Shown here: piece after piece, positions 25,826 to 35,467 of the stretch
How positions within the stretch are numbered: position 1 is the stretch's first letter
Layout: every line of letters begins with the position of its first letter
Made by a program: the position numbers and the translations under genes
The notes under the pieces: model-generated
What the model was told of the DNA's origin: nothing
The model's input: the letters and a program-made list of their open reading frames with translations, nothing else
Databases searched by the model: none
Assembly (NCBI GenBank): GCA_020248865.1
Contig: JADCGS010000024.1
Span: 33,000-96,999, forward strand
DNA from: Burkholderiales bacterium
GTDB lineage: Bacteria > Pseudomonadota > Gammaproteobacteria > Burkholderiales > Burkholderiaceae_F
Length of the DNA: 64,000 bases
Direction of reading: 5' to 3'

Positions 25826-27082
25826 ATGCGCAAGCTGTTCCGCCAGGAAGCGATCGATGCGCAGCGCCAGAAAGCCCTGGGCGAGGTCTCCACCGCGCGC
25901 CCGGTGCCCGCCTGGATCTTCACGCTGCTGGCCGTCGGCATCGCCGGCGTGCTGATCGCCTTCGCGTTCCTGGGCGAGTACACGCGGCGCGAGCGGGTCG
26001 AGGGCTTTCTGGCGCTCGACACCGGCGCCGCGCGCATCCTCGCGCCGGAGGCCGGCACCCTGGTCGAGCTGCTGGTCAAGGAAGGCGACCCGGTCGAGGC
26101 CGGCGCGCCGATCGCGCGGCTGTCGAGCGAGCGCGGCACCGCCTCCGGCGCCACCGCCTCGGAGCTGGTGCAGCGCGAGCTCAAGGAGCGCCTGTCCACC
26201 GTGGACAGCGAGAAGGAGCAGGCGCGCCTGCTGGCGCAGCAGCAGGCCGAGGCCCTGCGCCGGCGCATCGGCGACCTGCAGAAGGAGATGGAACAGCTCG
26301 ACCTGGAGCTGCGCCTGGCGCTGGCGCGCGTGGAGTCGGCGCGCGAGGAGGTGCAGCGCACGCAGCGGCTGGTCGACGAGAAGTTCGTGTCCGACGTGGC
26401 GCTGATCGACAAGCGCAACGTGCTGCTCGACCAACAGAGCCGGCTCGCCGCGCTGCGGCGCCAGCGCTCCGGAATCGAGCGCGACCTGGGTGCGGCGCGC
26501 GCCGAGCTGCCCACCATCGAGACGCGCGCCCGCCAGACCGGGGAGCAACTGGCGCGGCAGCGCAGCGAGCTGCAGCAGGGCCTGGTGCAGGAAGAAACCC
26601 GCCGCAGCAACGTGCTGGTGGCGCCGGTGGCCGGGGTGGTCACCAACATCGCCATCGCGCGCGGCGAGTCGGTGGCCGCCGACATGCCGATCGCCACCAT
26701 CCTGCCGCGCGGCAGCGGTCTGCACGTGCAACTGCTGGTGCCCACCCGCGCGATCGGCTTCGTGCAGCCCGGCAACGAGGTGGTGCTGCGCTACGACGCC
26801 TTTCCGTTCCAGCGCTTCGGCCAGCACCGCGGCACGGTCGAGCGCGTCGGCCGCAGCGTCTGGTCGGCCGGCGAGAAGATCGGGCCGGTGACCGTGCGCG
26901 AACCGGTGTATCGCGTCGACGTGAAGCTCGAACGCCAGACCGTGAGCGCCGGCGGCCAGGAGATGCAGTTGATGCCCGGCATGCTGGTCGGCGCCGACAT
27001 CCTGCAGGAAAAGCGCACCGTGTTCGAGTGGGTGTTCGAGCCGGTAATTGAGCTGCGCGCGCGGCTGGCGGGGGCCTCATGA
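25826..27082 (+). CDS. HlyD-family periplasmic adaptor of a bacteriocin-type exporter
   Basis: 418 residues. One N-terminal TM segment (about 28-50), a lipoyl half-domain (ARILAPEAGTLVELLVKEGD), a long coiled coil (about 105-275) and the second lipoyl half plus barrel (LVAPVAGVVTNIAIARGES). It links an inner-membrane ABC exporter to an outer-membrane channel for type I secretion. The exporter gene follows after 196 bp, with a coupled 67-codon frame between them. The cognate TolC is not in the window. Confidence 0.92.
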   Translation: MRKLFRQEAIDAQRQKALGEVSTARPVPAWIFTLLAVGIAGVLIAFAFLGEYTRRERVEGFLALDTGAARILAPEAGTLVELLVKEGDPVEAGAPIARLSSERGTASGATASELVQRELKERLSTVDSEKEQARLLAQQQAEALRRRIGDLQKEMEQLDLELRLALARVESAREEVQRTQRLVDEKFVSDVALIDKRNVLLDQQSRLAALRRQRSGIERDLGAARAELPTIETRARQTGEQLARQRSELQQGLVQEETRRSNVLVAPVAGVVTNIAIARGESVAADMPIATILPRGSGLHVQLLVPTRAIGFVQPGNEVVLRYDAFPFQRFGQHRGTVERVGRSVWSAGEKIGPVTVREPVYRVDVKLERQTVSAGGQEMQLMPGMLVGADILQEKRTVFEWVFEPVIELRARLAGAS

Positions 27083-27278
27083 ATCCCAGTCGCAGTGTTG
27101 CCACCAAGACCCCTTGGCACGGGTTGGGAGAACACGAGGGGGACAACGCTGCGCGTTGGCCGGTTGGCCGCGGTTGGCCTCCCCGGCAATGCCGGGGCCC
27201 CGTAGCCCCCTCGCTCGTCCATCAGCGGCCATGCCGCATGCCGGCGCAGTCCGAGGTACGCGCGCGCCGTTGGGACGA

Positions 27279-27282
<4 letters not shown>
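27079..27282 (+). CDS. 67-residue ORF coupled to adaptor and exporter genes
   Basis: Its ATG overlaps the adaptor stop (ATGA, 27079-27082) and its TGA overlaps the exporter ATG (27279-27282). The N-terminal third (VATKTPWHGLGEHEGDNA) looks protein-like; the rest is Arg/Pro-rich and may be non-coding, including a CCCCGGCAATGCCGGGG palindrome at 27180-27196. No double-glycine motif or signal peptide. It may be a true small gene or a chance open frame. Confidence 0.3.
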
Positions 27283-29396
<2,114 letters not shown>

Positions 29397-29538
29397 TCGA
29401 AGGCCGGCGCCGGGCTGGCTGCACCGCCCCCGTACCTTCGCACAAGGCGCACGAGGTGCGAGAGGCGCTCGAGGTGCGCCAGCAGCGAAGGACAGCGCAA
29501 TCCGCGCGGCGAACCCGCGCGGCGGGGCGACTCGGCGG

Positions 29539-31329
29539 TCAGATCCCGGCCAGGCCGCCCGAGTCCTTGGCCTGCTGCAGCGCCTCGGCGATCTTCCTGC
29601 GGGCGCGGATGAACGGCGAGTCCTGCGCGTCGACGCCGAGAAAGCCATCGAGGTCCGCGTGCTCGGCCGCCAGCCGCCGCACCAGGGCAATGAACCTGGT
29701 CGTCATGCCCGGGTCGAACTTGGTGCCCGCCGCGGCCTCGATCTCCTGCAGCGCGCGGTCGAAGGACAGCGCCGGTCGATACGGCCGGTCGTGGGTCATG
29801 GCGTCGAACGAGTCGACCAGCGCCACGATGCGGGCCGCCTCGGGGATCGCCTCCATAGCCAGCCCGTCCGCATAGCCCGACCCATCCCATTTTTCATGGT
29901 GATGTCGCGCCACGTCGGCCGCCATCTGGATGTGCGGCAATCCGCTGCGTGCGAGCAGCTCGGCGCCGATGCTGGCGTGCCTCTGCACGAGCGACCGCTG
30001 GTCCGGATCGATCACGCCGCGCTTGGCGATGATCGCCTCCGGCACGCCGATCTTGCCGATGTCGTGCAGGCGCGCCGACATCTCGATCATGAAACAGGTG
30101 TCCTCGTCGTGCCCCAGCTCCGCGCCGAGCAGCGCCGACAGCTTGCCGACGCGGAAGACGTGCTCGCCGGACGGATCTTCGATCAGCTCTGCGGCGATCG
30201 CCTGACGCACGAGCAGGGCGGTCTGCGCAACGAAACGCTCCCGGTTCAGCGTTGCGTCCTGAGCGCCCGCCGCCGTCGTCGGCTGGACCTGCGCAACATC
30301 GAAGCCGAGGCGTTCCAGGTGCATCCGGTTGTGGACCAGCGCGCGCTCCTGCTGCGTCTTGCGGGTCACGTTGAGCAGTTCGCGCAGGTGGATCAGCGCC
30401 AGTTGCGGCTTGCCGGCGTAATCGTGGGCCTTGACCATCGCGATCAGGGCGTCGCGCAGCGAGAACTTGAACACCCGGGCCTGCTGCAGCGCCGACTGCA
30501 GCCGCGTCAGGCCGATGTCGGTCCTGCCGGCGTAGACCTCGTACAGGCCCTCGGCGATCATCGCAGCCTGCTCGGCTCGCTGCGAGTGCGAGCGGCTGGC
30601 GTAGTCGCGGGCGGCTTCGCAGTGCGCCTGCGCGGCCGCCAGATCGTCCAGTTCGAGCTGGAGCCGGGACAAGGTTGCCTCCACGTTTACCCGGTGCAGG
30701 AGCTCATTGGCCGACCCTGGCGACCCGAGCGCCTGCACGGCCGCGCCGGCGCTCCTCAGGCCGGTCGCAAAGTCTTCCGTGTGCAGCGAGGCCACCGCGA
30801 TGTTGCTCAGGGCCGGGCCGGTCAGCGGCTGCAGGGCGGGCTCCCGGCTGGCCAGGGCAAGGGTCCGGCGGAAGCAGCGGATGGCGTCCGCGTACTGCGC
30901 GGAGTACAGGAGGGACACGCCAAGGTTGTTCCACACCGATCCCTCGGCCAGCAGGTCCTGGGTCCGGTGCGCCAGGTCGAGCGCCGAGGCGTAGCACTCC
31001 ACCGCGCCCGGAACGTTGCCCGTGTCGGCCAGGAAGACCCCGAGGAAGGTCAGCGACTTCCTGAGCAGGCGCTGATCGCCCAGCGCGCGCGCGCAGTCGA
31101 CGGCCTTGCCCGCCGGTTCCACGGCGAGCATGGTCTGCCCCGAGACGTAGAAGTAGTGCGCGACGTCCAGCAGGCACTCGGCGCGCAGTTCGCTGGCAGG
31201 CGCCGGGGGCAGCGCGCGCAACGCGTTGTGGGCAGCCGCAACCCGGACCACCGAGTCGCTCGTGGGGTGCGCGAGCTCTTCCTTGAGTCTCGCGGAAAGA
31301 CGGGACAGTTCTTGATGCAGGGTATCCAT
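29539..31329 (-). CDS. TPR protein with HD-GYP-type phosphodiesterase domain (GYA variant)
   Basis: 596 residues. Residues about 40-340 form tandem TPR-like helical repeats (for example SVWNNLGVSLLYSAQYADAI). The C-terminal HD domain has H422-D423 in ARLHDIGKIG and HHHEKWDGSGYADG; the GYP motif reads GYA (485-487). No signal peptide or TM, so it is cytoplasmic. HD-GYP proteins hydrolyse c-di-GMP or related dinucleotides. TPR folds bind peptides in Gram-positive quorum-sensing receptors; the GG-leader peptide gene lies divergently 147 bp upstream, so a peptide-sensing role is possible but inferred. Convergent with the exporter. Confidence 0.88.
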   Translation of the reverse strand: MDTLHQELSRLSARLKEELAHPTSDSVVRVAAAHNALRALPPAPASELRAECLLDVAHYFYVSGQTMLAVEPAGKAVDCARALGDQRLLRKSLTFLGVFLADTGNVPGAVECYASALDLAHRTQDLLAEGSVWNNLGVSLLYSAQYADAIRCFRRTLALASREPALQPLTGPALSNIAVASLHTEDFATGLRSAGAAVQALGSPGSANELLHRVNVEATLSRLQLELDDLAAAQAHCEAARDYASRSHSQRAEQAAMIAEGLYEVYAGRTDIGLTRLQSALQQARVFKFSLRDALIAMVKAHDYAGKPQLALIHLRELLNVTRKTQQERALVHNRMHLERLGFDVAQVQPTTAAGAQDATLNRERFVAQTALLVRQAIAAELIEDPSGEHVFRVGKLSALLGAELGHDEDTCFMIEMSARLHDIGKIGVPEAIIAKRGVIDPDQRSLVQRHASIGAELLARSGLPHIQMAADVARHHHEKWDGSGYADGLAMEAIPEAARIVALVDSFDAMTHDRPYRPALSFDRALQEIEAAAGTKFDPGMTTRFIALVRRLAAEHADLDGFLGVDAQDSPFIRARRKIAEALQQAKDSGGLAGI

Positions 31330-31413
31330 CGGGGCGGGGTGTCCGATCTACGCGGTCTCGCCAAGCGAAGCGATTCGGCCATGCGGGGCCATCGCGTTCA
31401 ACTCTCAGTACCA

Positions 31414-31435
31414 GTGATCTTGATCCGAAGATCAC
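31414..31435. promoter_or_regulatory. Palindromic operator-like site upstream of the GG-leader peptide gene
   Basis: Perfect 8-bp inverted arms GTGATCTT and AAGATCAC around a 6-bp spacer, in the divergent region between the TPR/HD-GYP gene and the peptide gene, 41 bp before the peptide start. It is more AT-rich than its surroundings. Candidate operator for one or both genes. Confidence 0.5.
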
Positions 31436-31476
31436 GGCATAAGCGGTCGGACGCCGCACCTTTTCCGGAGAACATT

Positions 31477-31614
31477 ATGGAACTCGTCATTGCCGATGTG
31501 GAAAACCAGGTCGAAGCTGCTGTTCAGATCGCCAGTGAAGCGAACTTGCAGGAACTTACCTCACTTCAGCTCGCCCTGGTAGGCGGTGGTTTGCCAAGTG
31601 CCACCCTGATCTAG
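31477..31614 (+). CDS. Double-glycine leader peptide, probable substrate of the C39 exporter
   Basis: 45 residues. GGAG at 31467-31470 is ideally spaced from the ATG. The acidic, helical leader MELVIADVENQVEAAV runs to a motif LQELTSLQLALVGGG at 24-38, the pattern of GG leaders cut by C39 peptidases (hydrophobic residues at -4, -7, -12). Cleavage after GG leaves GLPSATLI (or LPSATLI), only 7-8 residues with no Cys and no net charge. That is too short for a typical bacteriocin but fits a signal peptide. Codon use is less GC-biased than its neighbours. Confidence 0.8.
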   Translation: MELVIADVENQVEAAVQIASEANLQELTSLQLALVGGGLPSATLI

Positions 31615-32108
31615 TTTCTGTCCCGGTCTGCCCTCGGACTGGACACTCTTCGCGGTAGTCGGGTTCTTGGGATAGGTCGCAGGCAGCGTCTGCTCCGACA
31701 GCCTGCGCGAGAAGGCCGTGGGTTTCTGCAGGATCCAACCCTGCGGGCGAGGTACACGCTGTACCTCGCCTGCAGCCGGCCTCCCCCGTCGTCAATCGGT
31801 CGCACCGCACGGAATGGTCCATGCGATCTCTCCATCGCATGCATGCCGCCTGCCGTGGGGCGGCTCCGGGCCGCAGCGCGGACCTTCTGCGCCGCGTGCA
31901 GCAGCCGGACTCCCGCGCAGGCGAAGCCGGCGGCGAATCATGGCCCGTCGCCCTGGGCCGCAGCGTGGTCACGTCGCGCAGGACTTCCTGAAGATCCCGC
32001 CCGGGACGGCAAACTGTTGCCGCCTGACCACCCGGATCGCCCGAACCCGGCGAACTCCGCTCCCTGCGCTCCCCCGTCAGTCGCCCCGCTGGCGGCGTGC
32101 TGCGTCGC
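31615..32108. other. Intergenic region after the peptide gene
   Basis: About 494 bp with no secure gene. It holds a perfect 10-bp stem hairpin (31746-31755 with 31761-31770, loop ACGCT) lacking a T run. A 56-residue Arg-rich frame (31821-31991) and opposite-strand frames are present, but none has a ribosome site or recognisable family. Confidence 0.5.
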
Positions 32109-32360
32109 CTAGCCCGCATGTTTCGTCAGCGACGCGGGACTTGCGCGGATGCCCGCGCGAGCCCGATTGCGCGACAGGGGCGCAGCCGATGCCCGCAGGC
32201 ATCGGCGAACGCTTGAGCAGCGGGGCCGCGCAGGCGCCGCGCAAACCCGCGTAGCCCCGGCCGTCCAAAGTGGCTCGGGCCGAATGCCGGGTACCGCCGC
32301 GGCTTGCAGAGGCCGATCTTGGTTGCACCGGGGGGCGACCTGGTGAAACATCCGGGCTAG
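32109..32360 (+). repeat. Dispersed ~245-bp repeat with inverted ends, copy 2
   Basis: Begins CTAGCCCGCATGTTTCGTCA and ends GTGAAACATCCGGGCTAG. It includes the shared core ATGCCCGCAGGCATCGGCGA (near 32188). Its right-end CTA is the reverse complement of the MGMT-like gene's TAG stop (32357-32359). Same orientation as copies 3 and 4. Confidence 0.9.
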
Positions 32361-32905
32361 GCCACCCTCCACCCGCTCGCCGCTCGCGTGACGCGACGCC
32401 CCTCCGCCCTCAGCAGGCTCGCCCGATACAGCGCATCGAGCGCCCACCGGGGCGGCAGCACGCCGTTGTTCTGCACCAGCCGCCAGATGGGCCAGCGCGG
32501 CTTGCGGTGCTCGCGCAGGTCTTGTGCGACCACGCCGGCCAGCACGCGGGCGCTGTGCGCGGTGGCCAGCGGGCAGGCACGGTCGGCGCCGAAGCGCCCG
32601 GCCAGCCGGGCGCACAGCTCGCCCAGTGTCAGCAACTGCCCGGCCGGTACCCCGGCCACTTCCTCGCCCACCAGCAGGGGCGTGGGCCGCAGCAGCAGCC
32701 CGCCGGTGCGCGGGTCGACTGCAACGCGCGGGCCGCGCTCCGGGCGCAACAGCGATCCCCAGTCCGTCGCGGGGGCCGCAACGCCCCGGGCGGGCGCGCC
32801 GATCCGACCTTTCGTGTCGGCGCAGGAGGAACGCACAGTGCCGCCTTGCGGTTTGGTTGCCATCGAGGCGGACGGACGATGGGCGGTCCGGGCAACAGTC
32901 GGCAT
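32357..32905 (-). CDS. MGMT-family (methylguanine methyltransferase-like) protein
   Basis: 182 residues. The central part (LLVGEEVAGVPAGQLLTLGE, then RACPLATAHSARVLAG and PRWPIWRLVQNNGVL) resembles the MGMT-related family with the CPLTTG pattern, not the classical PCHR alkyltransferase motif, so alkyl transfer is unproven. The first 50 residues are Arg/Thr-rich and the true start may be later. The gene is bracketed by repeat copies 2 and 3 in the same orientation, and its TAG stop lies in the end of copy 2. Confidence 0.6.
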   Translation of the reverse strand: MPTVARTAHRPSASMATKPQGGTVRSSCADTKGRIGAPARGVAAPATDWGSLLRPERGPRVAVDPRTGGLLLRPTPLLVGEEVAGVPAGQLLTLGELCARLAGRFGADRACPLATAHSARVLAGVVAQDLREHRKPRWPIWRLVQNNGVLPPRWALDALYRASLLRAEGRRVTRAASGWRVA

Positions 32906-33009
32906 GCTGCGACGCTAGGCCGCTGCGCCACGCCGGTGCTGACGCAAGTCAGATCGGGCGTCAGCCCGGGTTGACGCGCGCCAAGCCGGCGGAGCCGGCC
33001 GCTGCCTCG

Positions 33010-33255
33010 ACCGGATGTTTCATCAGGGACGCGGGACTTGCGCGGAGGCCCGCGCGAGCCGGATTGCGCGACCGGCGCGCAACCGGTGCCCGCAGGCATC
33101 GGCGAACGCTTGAGCGATGTGGCCACGCGGGCGCCGCGCAAACCCGCGCAGCCCCGGCCGTCCAAAGCGGCCTGGGCCCATTGCAGGCTGCCGCCGCGGC
33201 TTGCAGAGGCCGATCGTGAATGCACGGGGGCGACCTGGTGAAACATTCGGGCTAG
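33010..33255 (+). repeat. Dispersed ~245-bp repeat with inverted ends, copy 3
   Basis: Begins ACCGGATGTTTCATCAGGGA and ends GTGAAACATTCGGGCTAG. The right-end CTA (33252-33254) is the ilvA stop on the opposite strand. Direct repeat of copy 2, 649 bp away. Confidence 0.9.
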
Positions 33256-34496
33256 TAGGTGTCGAGCTCGGACGGCAGGCCGGCCTCGCGCAGCGCCCGG
33301 ATCACCAGTTCGATGTGCTCGGGCCCGCGCGTCTGCAGCACCATTTCCAGTTGCGCGTTCTGCGCCGGCAGCGTGGTGAAGGCGCGCTGGTGCGCCACTT
33401 CCTCGATGTTGGCGCCCAGCGCCCCGACGATGGTGGCCGCGCGCGCCAGTTCGCCCGGCACGTCGCGGATGGCCACGCGCAGGCGCGCCAGCCGGCCGGC
33501 GCGCACCATGCCGCGCTCGATGATGTCGGCCAGCACCATCATGTCGATGTTGCCGCCGCACAGGATGAGCCCCACCCGCTTGCCGGCAAAGCGCTCCTTG
33601 TGGCGGATCAGCGCGGCCAGGCCGGCCGCACCGGCGCCCTCGACCACCGTCTTCTCGATCTCCAGCAGCAGCACGATGGCGTGCTCGATGTCGCCCTCGG
33701 ACACCAGCAGCACGTCGCTCACGCGCTGGCGCACGATGCGCCGCGTGATCTCGCCCGGGCTCTTGACTGCAATGCCCTCGGCCAGCGTGGCCACCGCCGA
33801 CGGCATGCTGATGCCCTTGAACGCCGCGTACATCGCCGGAAACTGATCGGTCTGGACGCCCAGCACTTCGATGCCCGGCTTGATGGCCTGCGCGGCCACC
33901 GCCACGCCCGAGACGAGCCCGCCGCCGCCGATGGCCACGCACAGGCAGTCGATCTGCGGCTGCGCGGCCAGCATCTCGAGTGCGATGGTGCCCTGACCGG
34001 CGATCACCGCCGCGTCGTCGTAGGGGTGGATCAGCGTCAAGCCGCGCTCGGCGGCCAGCCGTGCGCACTCCACCTTGGCGTCGTCGAAGGTCTCGCCGCT
34101 CAACACGATCTCGGCGCCAAAGCCGCGCGTGCGCTCCACCTTCACGGTGGGCGTGAAGCGCGGCATCACGATCACCGCTGGCACACCCATGCGCTGTGCG
34201 TGGTAAGCCACGCCCTGCGCGTGGTTGCCGGCGCTCACCGCGATCACGCCGCGGCGCCGCTCCGCCTCGCTCAGGGCCACCAGCCGGTTGAGCGCGCCGC
34301 GTTCCTTGAAGCTGGCGGTGAACTGCAGGTTCTCGAACTTCAGGTACACCTCGGCGCCCGTGATGGCCGACAGCGTGCGCGAGTGCACGCAGGGCGTGTT
34401 CTCCACCTGCCCCTGCAGGCGTTCGGCGGCGCGCCGCACGTCGTCGACGGTGACCGTGGCGGTCGCGGGAGTGGCGCTGTCGGTGATGGCGGTCAT
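33252..34496 (-). CDS. ilvA: Threonine ammonia-lyase (threonine dehydratase)
   Basis: 414 residues, PLP-dependent, converts threonine to 2-oxobutyrate, the first step to isoleucine. PLP-binding K64 in FTASFKERGALN, Gly loop VAIGGGGLVSG, and a single C-terminal ACT-like domain (LARLRVAIRDVPGELARAAT). The length is that of the shorter ACT-bearing type, not the 500-residue two-ACT E. coli IlvA. Its TAG stop is in the end of repeat copy 3. Divergent from the ABC transporter genes. Confidence 0.93.
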   Translation of the reverse strand: MTAITDSATPATATVTVDDVRRAAERLQGQVENTPCVHSRTLSAITGAEVYLKFENLQFTASFKERGALNRLVALSEAERRRGVIAVSAGNHAQGVAYHAQRMGVPAVIVMPRFTPTVKVERTRGFGAEIVLSGETFDDAKVECARLAAERGLTLIHPYDDAAVIAGQGTIALEMLAAQPQIDCLCVAIGGGGLVSGVAVAAQAIKPGIEVLGVQTDQFPAMYAAFKGISMPSAVATLAEGIAVKSPGEITRRIVRQRVSDVLLVSEGDIEHAIVLLLEIEKTVVEGAGAAGLAALIRHKERFAGKRVGLILCGGNIDMMVLADIIERGMVRAGRLARLRVAIRDVPGELARAATIVGALGANIEEVAHQRAFTTLPAQNAQLEMVLQTRGPEHIELVIRALREAGLPSELDTY

Positions 34497-34722
34497 GGAT
34501 GGTGTGGCTGGATGAGCGCAGGGCTGGGTGGTGGGCTGGCGGGCTCGGCGGCGGCAGGTCGGCAGACTGGTTACGCCGACGCGGCGACAGCCTCGGGGTG
34601 GCGGTCAGGCGGTAGCCGGGCGGCCATCCGTCAACGAGCTGCCGGGCCGCGGGCGGGCAGTGTAGTGGGCAACCGCGCGCGTTGCGGCACAGCCCGTCTG
34701 CGCCGCTTTGTAGACTCGCCGC

Positions 34723-35454
34723 ATGCTGCACATCGAACGACTGGGCAAGCGCTTCGGCGAGCGCCCGATTCTCGACGGGCTCGAACTGGCGCTCGGCCCC
34801 GGCGAGTACGTCGCCGTGATCGGCGAGTCCGGCGCCGGCAAGTCCACCTTCCTCAACTTGGTGGCGGGACTCGATGTGCCCGACGCCGGCCGCGTCAGCA
34901 TCGACGGCGAGATGATGTGCGATGTGCCGGCCGCCGACGCGCGCAACGCGGCTGCCGCCGAGGACGCGCGCACCCGGCTGCGCCGCAGCCGCGTGGGCTT
35001 TGTGTTCCAGGCGTTCCACGTGCTGCCGCACCTGACGGTGGCGCAGAACGTGGAGCTGCCGCTGGTGCTGCTGGCCGTGCCGCCGGCCGAGCGACAGGCG
35101 CGCGTGCAGGCCATGCTGGCCGCCGTCGGCCTGGGCGCACGCGGCGCCTCGCCGCCGCGCGAGCTGTCGGGCGGCGAGCTGCAGCGCGTGGCGGTGGCGC
35201 GCGCCCTGGTGCACCGGCCCGCGCTGGTTCTGGCCGACGAGCCCACCGGCAACCTCGACCCGGATACCGCCGCCGGCGTGCTGGAGCTCTTGGCACGCAG
35301 CATCCGCGGCAGCGGCGCGGCGGGCATCCTGGTCACGCACTCGACCGCCGCCGCGCGCACCGCCGACCGCGTGCTGCGGCTGGAGCGCGGGCGCCTGCAA
35401 GAGACCGGCCCCGGCAGCAACGACACGCCGCAGCCAGCCGCGGCGGTCCTTTGA
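34723..35454 (+). CDS. ABC transporter ATP-binding protein (LolD/MacB-like)
   Basis: 243 residues. Walker A GESGAGKST (K40), signature LSGGELQRV, Walker B LVLADEPTGNLD. The last motif is that of the LolD/MacB/FtsE class that works with FtsX-like permeases. The permease gene starts 13 bp after its stop, and an AttH-like secreted protein follows. Together they form a three-gene export or envelope module. A roughly 20-residue insert (DARNAAAAEDARTRLRRSRV) replaces the usual short Q-loop approach. Confidence 0.9.
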   Translation: MLHIERLGKRFGERPILDGLELALGPGEYVAVIGESGAGKSTFLNLVAGLDVPDAGRVSIDGEMMCDVPAADARNAAAAEDARTRLRRSRVGFVFQAFHVLPHLTVAQNVELPLVLLAVPPAERQARVQAMLAAVGLGARGASPPRELSGGELQRVAVARALVHRPALVLADEPTGNLDPDTAAGVLELLARSIRGSGAAGILVTHSTAAARTADRVLRLERGRLQETGPGSNDTPQPAAAVL

Positions 35455-35467
35455 CGGGGTTTGGGAC

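Noticed and set aside
31821..31991. 56-residue frame after the GG-leader peptide, considered as a second peptide or immunity gene
   Set aside because: Arg-rich, no ribosome-binding site, no GG motif, no membrane segment; not supported.
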